From Chryseosolibacter sp049791675 (GTDB taxonomy: Bacteria; Bacteroidota; Bacteroidia; Cytophagales; Cyclobacteriaceae): a DNA stretch of 8,558 nt. Under the pieces are notes generated by a model, which had not been told where the DNA came from, searched no databases, and worked only from the letters and a program-made list of their open reading frames with translations. Location: NCBI GenBank assembly GCA_049791675.1, contig JBARAD010000264.1, forward strand, positions 1 to 8,558. Direction: 5' to 3'. Each line of letters opens with the position of its first letter. The stretch's first letter is position 1. Positions 1 through 6,307 of this stretch are shown piece by piece. Made by a program: the position numbers and the translations under genes.

Positions 1-1183
1 TCAGGGCACTGTTGATGATGCCCCAATCCGTGCGCAGGTAGAGGAAAAGCATCGTGATAGGGATCACGGCTCCACGCACAAAGTTAGGAACTGTCGTGGC
101 GACTGTCGCGCGAAGATTGGTTCCGAACATTTCCGCTGCAACGGTAATGAACAAAGTCCAGTAACCATTACTGAATCCGAGGAAAATACACATCAGATAG
201 AATACATCGACACTGTCCATCGGCATCACCAGGTACAGCAGGCTGAAGCCGAAGGAGATCAGGATAAACAGTCCCATGATCTTCTTTCTGCTCTGCGTGT
301 ATTGACTGAGCAGACCGCTTGCAATATTTCCGAAGGTCTGGGCGGCAAATGAAAGGATCACCGCCTTGCCTGCATTGACTGGCCCATCCAGACCGATGGC
401 CTCTGCCATCTCGGGGGAAAAGGTGATCAGCACGCCCACCACGAACCATATCGGCAAGCCCACCAGGATACATTTCAGATAGCGGAAGAACCGCTCCTTG
501 TTGTTGAAGAGCATGAGGATATTACCGCGCTGTACATCCGATGATTTGGCTTTGAGGAATATCCCTGATTCAAAAACACGGACGCGCATGACAAGGAGTA
601 CCAGACCCAAACCGCCACCGATAAAATAAGAAGCGCGCCATGCGAAAATGTCCGCCACGAAATATGCGAGGATCGCGCCGAACACACCCAGCGTTGCCAC
701 CAGGGTTGTGCCATAACCTCTGATTCTTTTCGGCAGGATCTCACTTACCAGGGTAATTCCGGCGCCCAGTTCGCCCGCGAGACCCACGCCTGCGATAAAA
801 CGGAGAACAGCATATTGCGGAACAGTCTGTACAAAACCATTGGCGATGTTGGCAAGCGAGTATATTAATATAGAGCCGAACAGAACGGAGAGTCTGCCTT
901 TCTTGTCACCCAGGATACCCCAGAAGATCCCCCCTATCAGCAAACCCGCCATCTGCATATTCAACATGAGCACCCCGTCTTCCAGTAAATTACTTCCTGA
1001 TAGACCCAGATCTGTCAGGCTCGGTACCCTGACAATGCTAAAGAGGAAGAGGTCATACATATCCACCAGGTAACCCAGCGCTGCAACGATTACCGGCAAT
1101 CTCACCAGTTCACGGGCGACTGAAGTTTTTCCTGTAAGTGCATTCTCCGCCTCGATATTTTCGGTTCCACCTGCGTGTTTCAT
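1..1183 (-). CDS. MFS transporter, C-terminus beyond the window
   Basis: Major facilitator superfamily secondary transporter of the inner membrane. The frame is open from the ATG at 1183 to the window edge, giving 394 codons with no stop, so the 3' end is missing. Visible landmarks are an acidic D-x-Y-D motif in TM1 (D41, D44), the loop 2-3 motif A G-x-L-G-D-K-K-G-R-L (about residues 89-98), R128 in TM4 followed by G-x-G-x-x-G-E (E138), then a P-K-R-x-R-G stretch (151-156), and the related L-R-A-T sequence of the second half near the left edge. The TM1 D-x-x-D pattern resembles the aromatic-acid and metabolite:H+ symporters. About eleven helices are present, so roughly the last helix and the tail are missing. 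Substrate unknown; an organic acid or sugar acid is a guess. It lies 266 bp beyond the pump operon, behind two hairpins, and is probably a separate transcription unit. Confidence 0.88.
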   Translation of the reverse strand, partial: MKHAGGTENIEAENALTGKTSVARELVRLPVIVAALGYLVDMYDLFLFSIVRVPSLTDLGLSGSNLLEDGVLMLNMQMAGLLIGGIFWGILGDKKGRLSVLFGSILIYSLANIANGFVQTVPQYAVLRFIAGVGLAGELGAGITLVSEILPKRIRGYGTTLVATLGVFGAILAYFVADIFAWRASYFIGGGLGLVLLVMRVRVFESGIFLKAKSSDVQRGNILMLFNNKERFFRYLKCILVGLPIWFVVGVLITFSPEMAEAIGLDGPVNAGKAVILSFAAQTFGNIASGLLSQYTQSRKKIMGLFILISFGFSLLYLVMPMDSVDVFYLMCIFLGFSNGYWTLFITVAAEMFGTNLRATVATTVPNFVRGAVIPITMLFLYLRTDWGIINSAL

Positions 1184-1283
1184 GAGAAGTAGTTAAGCAA
1201 TGAATAACGGTTGATTGACATATATTTCCAGGCAATATAATATATCCTTTCAATCGTTTCAGAATTTGTTCGGGGTTTTCCTT

Positions 1284-1333
1284 GAACGGTGCGCCGCACG
1301 ATAAGAGCAAACAACACGCGTGCGGGACCGTTC
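1284..1333. repeat. Inverted repeat / hairpin upstream of MFS gene
   Basis: GAACGGT (1284-1290) pairs perfectly with ACCGTTC (1327-1333). After a 3-by-1 internal loop, CCGCAC (1294-1299) pairs with GTGCGG (1320-1325). This makes a 13-bp interrupted stem over a 20-nt loop. No T-run follows on either strand. It could be an operator or a 5'-leader structure for the MFS gene about 100 bp downstream, or a second 3'-end structure for the pump operon. Confidence 0.55.
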
Positions 1334-1386
1334 GACCGGATGCAAAGAACAATGTTTCAGTCGTTTATCCGGGTTAAGATCATTCC

Positions 1387-1441
1387 GTGACGGACGCGCA
1401 TGGCACAGAAGGGATGACATCCCTCATGCGGGATCCGTAAC
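1387..1441 (-). terminator. Long hairpin 8 nt after the last pump gene, probable 3'-end structure
   Basis: Three stacked stems are nested here: GTGACGGA (1387-1394) with TCCGTAAC (1434-1441) with one mismatch, CGCATG (1397-1402) with CATGCG (1425-1430), and AGGGAT (1410-1415) with ATCCCT (1419-1424) over a 3-nt loop. It begins 8 nt past the stop codon of the last permease, which fits transcript termination or 3'-end protection of the operon mRNA. No U-run follows on the minus strand, so it is not a textbook intrinsic terminator. Confidence 0.5.
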
Positions 1442-1449
1442 CATAGGCT

Positions 1450-2571
1450 TCAGGAAGATGTCTTCTTGTAATTCATGATCGCCCACGTGTTAAGCACGAT
1501 GGCAAACAGGCTGATCACGCCGATGTGCGGAAGAATGTGCCGCAGGCCACTGCCCTTCAATACCACCATTCGCATCACCTCAATGAAATAAGTTATAGGA
1601 TTCAGGCGACTGATAATCTTGGCCCAGAAGGGCATGCTGTCGAGCGAAGTAAAGAGCCCACTCATGAGAATGAAGATCATCACAAAAAAGAACGAGATGA
1701 ACATGGCTTGTTGCTGGGTTTCCGTATAAGTGGAGATGAGAAGGCCGAGGCCCAGAACTGCCAGCAGAAACAGTGAAAGAAACAGGTACAGCACGGCAAG
1801 ACTACCCGCCGGGACAACCCCGTACACCGCCCATGCGAGAAGGAGGCCCAGCGTGAACACCACCATGCCGAGGATCCAGAAAGGAATGAGCTTTCCGATG
1901 ATAAAGTGATGTTTGCGAATGGGCGTTACGTTGATCTGTTCGATGGTTCCTGTCTCCTTTTCTTTTACAATATTCAGCGCAGACATATAGCCTCCGATCA
2001 TGGTCACGAGGAAGGCGAGGATACCGGGCACCATAAATAACCGGTAATCCATATAGGGGTTATACCAATTGCTTGAAACGACATCAATCACCGGGCTTTG
2101 ACTTGTTGACTGCGCCGGCAACACCGACAACATCAAGTCGCGATTATAGTCACGGATGATCGTATTGAGATAAGCCGCGCCAAGTCCCGCCTTCACGCCA
2201 TTGATCGCATTCACTGCAACAAAAAGCGTTTGCCTGTTTTCCCTGACGAGATTTCTCTCGAAATCATGCGGTATCTCCAGAAGGAGATCGGCGCGGTTGG
2301 ACTCCACCGCTTCAAGCGCGTCGCTGAAACGATGCTCCAGACCTGTAAGCTGAAAATATCCTGATGCGGTGATGCTTGTGATCAATTTCTGCGCGTAGGT
2401 GGAATTATCGTAATTAACGATCGATAAATTGATATTCTTTACTTCGTAATTGGCGGTCAGCGGAAGGATCATCAGCTGAACCATCGGCACTATGAGAATA
2501 ATGGCCAGAATGATCTTATTCCGGAATATTTGCCGGAATTCTTTTGCCAGAAGAAATGATATGGTTCTCAT
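1450..2571 (-). CDS. ABC-2 type permease, YbhR-like
   Basis: Inner-membrane permease subunit of the ABC exporter, 373 aa, the usual size for the family. The N-terminus has a short amphipathic stretch followed by TM1 (about 19-39). Next comes a soluble periplasmic domain (about 40-178), then a second membrane block from about residue 179 with five helices. The loop after TM2 carries the K-E-K-E-T-G-T motif (203-209), typical of ABC2_membrane_3 permeases and likely to contact the ATPases. A conserved N-P-I-T-Y-F segment (324-329) precedes the last part. Its ATG overlaps the stop of the preceding permease as ATGA (2568-2571), implying coupled translation and near-equal amounts. It is the last gene of the operon. 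It should pair with the other permease to form the heterodimeric membrane channel. The YbhR-like label rests on gene order and general resemblance. Confidence 0.92.
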   Translation of the reverse strand: MRTISFLLAKEFRQIFRNKIILAIILIVPMVQLMILPLTANYEVKNINLSIVNYDNSTYAQKLITSITASGYFQLTGLEHRFSDALEAVESNRADLLLEIPHDFERNLVRENRQTLFVAVNAINGVKAGLGAAYLNTIIRDYNRDLMLSVLPAQSTSQSPVIDVVSSNWYNPYMDYRLFMVPGILAFLVTMIGGYMSALNIVKEKETGTIEQINVTPIRKHHFIIGKLIPFWILGMVVFTLGLLLAWAVYGVVPAGSLAVLYLFLSLFLLAVLGLGLLISTYTETQQQAMFISFFFVMIFILMSGLFTSLDSMPFWAKIISRLNPITYFIEVMRMVVLKGSGLRHILPHIGVISLFAIVLNTWAIMNYKKTSS

Positions 2572-3686
2572 GCGAGGCGGATCTTAAATTGTTTGAAGCT
2601 TACCACCAAAAATACAAGCGATGTCGCCAACAGAATCAATGTCTCTTTCCAAATCGCTTCAAAACCAAGGCCTTTGATCATGATCGACTGCACGATGATA
2701 TAATACCACTTGGCGGGGACGACATTTGAAATGTATTGCAGCACTTTGGGCATGTTTTCAATCGGAAACATGAAGCCGCTGAACAACATTGTCGGCAGCA
2801 GCATACCCAGCATCGAAATGAGCATGGCGGCCTCCTGGGTCTGGGCCCTGACAGAAATAAACAAGCCGAGCGCCAGGGAGGTGATGATAAAAAGCGTGCT
2901 TTCAGCAATGAGCAGGGCTACACTTCCTTTTACGGGGAGGTCGAGCACAAAAACACTTAACACGAGAATCGATGCTACATTGATCAGCGAGAGGATCAGA
3001 TAGGGAACCGCTTTTGAAAGGATGACCAGTTCGGGTTTGAACGGGGATACCAACAGGACCTCCATTGTCCCCAATTCTTTTTCGCGCACGATGGAGACAG
3101 CGGTCATCATCACACAGATCAGCATCAGCACCAACGCCATCACTCCAGGCACAAAGTTATGTGCACCTTTCAATTGGGGGTTGTATAACATTCTTACCTC
3201 CGTTGCTATTTGCAAAGGAGCCGCCCCGGCGGAGAATTTCCGGGTTTGATAATCCAACATGATGTTGGTAAGATAGTTCGTCAGCGTGTTTGCCGTGTTT
3301 GGATCAGATGCATCCGTGATCACTTGAAGCGACGCGGTGTTGAAATGCAGCAGATCACTGCCGAAACCGGCAGGGATGACCAGCGCGAGCTGTGCCTGTC
3401 CCGCCTTGAAGACTTCATCGATCTGCGTCTGGCCGGTCGGTTCTAATCTCACGTCAAAATATCTGCTTGCCTCAACCTTGGCGATGATCTCCAGCGACAC
3501 CTCATCCCTGGCGTGATCCACTATCAGGATGCGGGCATTCTTTACTTCGTTCGAAAGCGCAAATCCGAAGATCAGGATCTGAACGATCGGGAGCCCGAAG
3601 AGGATGAGCAGTGTTTTGCGGTCACGCAAGACATGGGCAAACTCCTTCCGGATGAACGTGACGAATTGCTTCCTCGATTTATTCAT
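2568..3686 (-). CDS. ABC-2 type permease, YbhS-like
   Basis: First of two permeases, 372 aa. TM1 lies at about 25-45, a periplasmic domain at about 46-178, TM2 at 179-199, the cytoplasmic R-E-K-E-L-G-T motif at 201-207, and further helices at about 221-247, 254-278, 285-307 and 347-364. The layout matches its neighbour, and the two share the F/M-V-P-G segment entering TM2 and the E-K-E-x-G-T motif, so they are diverged paralogues making a heterodimer. The start is the ATG at 3686, with a purine-rich GGGAAGAGG about 15 nt upstream. The gap to the ATPase gene is 51 bp, the longest inside the structural part of the operon. The reading frame is open all the way back to the ATPase stop codon, but no ATG, GTG or TTG occurs in that stretch, so 3686 stands. 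Confidence 0.92.
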   Translation of the reverse strand: MNKSRKQFVTFIRKEFAHVLRDRKTLLILFGLPIVQILIFGFALSNEVKNARILIVDHARDEVSLEIIAKVEASRYFDVRLEPTGQTQIDEVFKAGQAQLALVIPAGFGSDLLHFNTASLQVITDASDPNTANTLTNYLTNIMLDYQTRKFSAGAAPLQIATEVRMLYNPQLKGAHNFVPGVMALVLMLICVMMTAVSIVREKELGTMEVLLVSPFKPELVILSKAVPYLILSLINVASILVLSVFVLDLPVKGSVALLIAESTLFIITSLALGLFISVRAQTQEAAMLISMLGMLLPTMLFSGFMFPIENMPKVLQYISNVVPAKWYYIIVQSIMIKGLGFEAIWKETLILLATSLVFLVVSFKQFKIRLA

Positions 3687-3737
3687 GATGAATATGATTA
3701 CCTCTTCCCGACATCCATTCTGAATCTTAACATTAAA

Positions 3738-4478
3738 TCAATCTCCGTTTCTGACGGCCTCCCTGGCAAGCTTAAAAAAAACTTCATCCATAGACGATAC
3801 CGCATATTGCTTTCGAAGCTCCGCCGGAGACGCAAGCGCCTTGATCCTACCGTCCACCATGATGGAGATCCGGTTGCAATATTCAGCTTCATCCATATAA
3901 TGGGTGGTGACAAACACCGTCATTCCCCGGAGCGTTACCGCATAGATCATATCCCAAAACTGGCGCCGTGTGACAGGGTCAACGCCACCGGTAGGCTCAT
4001 CCAGGAAAACGATCTTCGGTTCGTGCAAAACGGCCACTGAAAATGATAGCTTTTGTTTCCATCCAAGAGGAAGTGACCCAACAAGTCTTTTCCTTTCTGA
4101 TTCCAAGCCAAGCTGCGCCAGAAGGCGTTCACTTTTTTCGCGCAGGTCCTGTCGGGACAATCCATAGATGCCACCGAAAAAGCGGATATTCTCGATTACC
4201 GTCAGATCTTCGTACAGCGAGAACTTCTGGCTCATGTAGCCAATATTTTGTTTTATCTTTTCCGTTTCGCGGTACACATCATAACCTGCCACCCGTGCCT
4301 CACCGGAAGTCGGCTTGGCCAGTCCGATGAGCATGCGCATGGCTGTGGTTTTACCTGCGCCGTTGGCGCCGAGAAAACCAAAGATCTCGCCTTTGGAAAC
4401 TTCAAAGCTGATTTCATTCACAGCAGTAAAATCTCCAAACCTCTTTGTTAATTTCTCGGTCTTGATGACTGTTTCCAT
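3738..4478 (-). CDS. ABC transporter ATP-binding protein, YbhF second-domain-like
   Basis: Cytoplasmic ATPase subunit of the exporter, 246 aa from the ATG at 4478. Motifs are Walker A G-A-N-G-A-G-K-T (37-44), Q-loop with Q84 (G-Y-M-S-Q), Walker B F-L-D-E (158-161), D-loop G-V-D-P (165-168) and H-loop H193 (T-T-H-Y-M-D-E-A). The signature motif is degenerate: L-P-L-G-W-K-Q (136-142) replaces LSGGQ, as in the second half of E. coli YbhF. A TTG start at 4508 would add ten residues and overlap the upstream gene by 31 nt. I prefer the ATG because it forms a TGATG stop/start with the upstream ATPase and begins at the normal family start. It should heterodimerise with the preceding ATPase and drive the two permeases. 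Confidence 0.93.
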   Translation of the reverse strand: METVIKTEKLTKRFGDFTAVNEISFEVSKGEIFGFLGANGAGKTTAMRMLIGLAKPTSGEARVAGYDVYRETEKIKQNIGYMSQKFSLYEDLTVIENIRFFGGIYGLSRQDLREKSERLLAQLGLESERKRLVGSLPLGWKQKLSFSVAVLHEPKIVFLDEPTGGVDPVTRRQFWDMIYAVTLRGMTVFVTTHYMDEAEYCNRISIMVDGRIKALASPAELRKQYAVSSMDEVFFKLAREAVRNGD

Positions 4479-5401
4479 CAGGCTTGTTTTAATAACCGAA
4501 TAAAGCAATCCTCGATCGTCGGCTCAATGGCTTTCACCTCAATCCCTTTGTGATCTTTTGACATCAGGTAGCTCGTTATTTCAGCAACCGCTATTTCATG
4601 GTCCTTTACAAACGAAAGGTGAACGTTCTCACCGAACGAAAAGCAGCTTCTGGTATTTTCATATCCGCGCAGATCGAGCAACAGCCGCGGTATTTCCTGA
4701 GTGCGCACCGCATATAACTTTTCCGGATATTGTCTGATGATGGCGGAGGGCGTATCGACCGCAAGTATCTTTCCCTCCTGCATCAGCGCGATCCGGTCAC
4801 AGAGCGTTGCCTCGTCCATATAGGGGGTCGAAACAAGGATCGTGATTCCCTCTTGTCTTAACCGCTTTAACATGTCCCAAAATTCCTTTCGTGAGACCGG
4901 ATCCACCCCTGTGGTAGGTTCGTCAAGAAACAATACTTCCGGCTTGTGAATGAGCGCGCAGCTTAAAGCGAGTTTCTGTTTCATACCACCCGACAATTTT
5001 CCGGCGCGTCTGTTCCTGAAAGGCTCGATCTGAACGTATATGTCCCTGATGAGGTGATAGTTTTCTTCTACCGTTGTCCCAAAAAGTGTTGCAAAGAAGT
5101 TCAGGTTTTCTTCGACCGTAAGGTCCTGGTAAAGGGAGAACCTTCCAGGCATATAACCGACCCGGCTTCGTATCAATTTATAATCTTTAACGACATCGAG
5201 ACCACTCACCGATGCCGTACCGCTGTCCGGTAACAGAAGCGTTGTGAGCATGCGGAACAACGTGGTCTTACCTGCGCCATCAGGTCCGACCAGTCCGAAC
5301 AATTCACCCTTCGGTATTTCGAGTGAAATCGAATCGACGGCAGGAAGGGGTGCCTTTTCATACTTCTTCGTCAGGTTCCGGATAGAGACCATAGCGATCA
5401 T
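4478..5401 (-). CDS. ABC transporter ATP-binding protein, YbhF first-domain-like, degenerate Q- and H-loops
   Basis: ATPase subunit of 307 aa. The nucleotide-binding domain occupies about residues 5-230, followed by a C-terminal extension to 307 ending in an I-E-D-C-F-I-R-L-L segment, as in drug-exporter ATPases. Motifs are Walker A G-P-D-G-A-G-K-T (39-46, with the Asp also seen in the first half of E. coli YbhF), a canonical signature L-S-G-G-M-K-Q (135-141), Walker B L-F-L-D-E (156-160) and D-loop G-V-D-P (164-167). Two switch residues are missing: the Q-loop reads G-Y-M-P-G with G85 in place of Gln, and the H-loop reads S-T-P-Y-M-D-E-A with P192 in place of His. The ATG at 5401 directly follows the adaptor's TAA and has GAGGTGAAG about 6 nt upstream. 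It shares one base with the next gene (TGATG). Confidence 0.93.
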   Translation of the reverse strand: MIAMVSIRNLTKKYEKAPLPAVDSISLEIPKGELFGLVGPDGAGKTTLFRMLTTLLLPDSGTASVSGLDVVKDYKLIRSRVGYMPGRFSLYQDLTVEENLNFFATLFGTTVEENYHLIRDIYVQIEPFRNRRAGKLSGGMKQKLALSCALIHKPEVLFLDEPTTGVDPVSRKEFWDMLKRLRQEGITILVSTPYMDEATLCDRIALMQEGKILAVDTPSAIIRQYPEKLYAVRTQEIPRLLLDLRGYENTRSCFSFGENVHLSFVKDHEIAVAEITSYLMSKDHKGIEVKAIEPTIEDCFIRLLKQA

Positions 5402-6307
5402 TTAAAACTTCACCTCACCATACATGCCGATCTTGAGATAACCATCGTTTTTTACATCCACCCGGATGGCGTATACAAGATCCGCCCGTTCATCCTTTGT
5501 CTGAATGGTTTTCGGCGTGAATTCGGCTTTGCTGCTGATCCATGAAACTGTACCGGGATATTCTTTGTATCCGGCCGAACCATTGTCGACGAATACGGTC
5601 ACACGTTGATTAAGCTTCAGCATCGGTAACTGGTTTCCCGTTATGTAAGCACGTAGCCGCAGCGTGGAGATATCTGCGATCTTGTACAGCGGTTTGCCGA
5701 CAGTTACCAGTTCATGCGGTTCCGCGTACTGGTTGAGAATGGTTCCGCTAACAGGATTTATGATCCGCGACCGCTGCAACTGATCATCCAGTTGTTCGAC
5801 CTGTGCCGAGAGCGGCAAAGTTTCGCTAACAAGCGACTGCGAGGAAACATCGAGGGAAGAGCGGTGGGCCTGCATTTGCCTCCTGATAACAGCAACCTGT
5901 GCGTTGGCATCATCTGCCTGCTTGCGCGTGGCAGCATCGACTTTCAAGAGATTGTCTACGCGCTGCTTTTCGCGTTCTGCAGTTTCAAGCTGAACGCGGT
6001 AGGAGGCGAGCTGCGTGGCGATATGAGGCCGCCTGGAAAGGATGGCGTCGATCTGGGCCAGCAACTGTTTCTTTTTGAGATGCAACTGTGTGCTGTCAAC
6101 CCAGCCCAGGGGCTGTCCTTTCTCCGCCGTGGTTCCTTCCTCAACAGTGAATGCTTGCAGCGTTCCGGTCACTTCGGCGGAAACGATTATTTCATCCGCC
6201 TCGAAAGTGCCGGAGGCATCAAATCCGGAATCATTGTTACTACAAGCGCTGAGCAGTACCGCTGTAAACAACAGGATGGATATACTTTTCATGGTTGTAA
6301 AATTCAT
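5402..6307 (-). CDS. HlyD-family periplasmic adaptor lipoprotein, YbhG-like
   Basis: Membrane fusion protein (301 aa) linking the inner-membrane ABC complex to the outer-membrane channel. A short signal sequence ends in a lipobox L-S-A-C, so C22 should be the lipidated first residue of the mature protein. A first half-barrel/lipoyl strand set (about 33-72) leads into an alpha-helical hairpin rich in Gln, Arg and Lys (about 73-178). The returning lipoyl half (about 183-210, starting with the typical P-V-S-G-T-I-L) and a beta-barrel/C-terminal domain (about 215-301) follow. The start ATG at 6307 overlaps the OMF stop as ATGA. A second in-frame ATG at 6292 would also leave an intact lipoprotein signal, but the coupled overlap favours 6307. 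The stop is directly followed by the first ATPase start. Confidence 0.93.
   Translation of the reverse strand: MNFTTMKSISILLFTAVLLSACSNNDSGFDASGTFEADEIIVSAEVTGTLQAFTVEEGTTAEKGQPLGWVDSTQLHLKKKQLLAQIDAILSRRPHIATQLASYRVQLETAEREKQRVDNLLKVDAATRKQADDANAQVAVIRRQMQAHRSSLDVSSQSLVSETLPLSAQVEQLDDQLQRSRIINPVSGTILNQYAEPHELVTVGKPLYKIADISTLRLRAYITGNQLPMLKLNQRVTVFVDNGSAGYKEYPGTVSWISSKAEFTPKTIQTKDERADLVYAIRVDVKNDGYLKIGMYGEVKF

Larger units (their letters stand above)
1184..1449. other. Intergenic region between pump operon and MFS gene
   Basis: No convincing gene lies here. An 80-codon minus-strand frame crosses it and runs into the MFS start in another frame, but its product resembles nothing. The region carries two inverted repeats (1284-1333 and 1387-1441, listed separately). 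An AT-rich patch at about 1218-1250, just upstream of the MFS ATG, is where its promoter would be expected. I cannot place a clean Bacteroidota TAnnTTTG / TTG pair there: the nearest match, TATATTG on the minus strand, is one base short and has no properly spaced partner. Confidence 0.6.

Noticed and set aside
168..744. Two minus-strand open frames (168-473 and 475-744) of about 90-100 codons
   Set aside because: They are out-of-frame readings inside the MFS gene, which is open and family-like through the whole stretch. I found no frameshift.
1110..1352. Minus-strand 80-codon open frame in the intergenic region
   Set aside because: Its 3' end overlaps the MFS start in another frame, it spans a hairpin, and the product resembles nothing.
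3513..4040. Plus-strand open frame of 175 codons across the ATPase-permease junction
   Set aside because: It overlaps conserved ATPase and permease coding sequence on the other strand, and its composition (Asp/Arg/His-rich) is typical of an antisense shadow.
4479..4508. TTG start giving the second ATPase ten extra residues
   Set aside because: It would overlap the preceding gene by 31 nt. The ATG at 4478 gives a TGATG junction and the normal family N-terminus.
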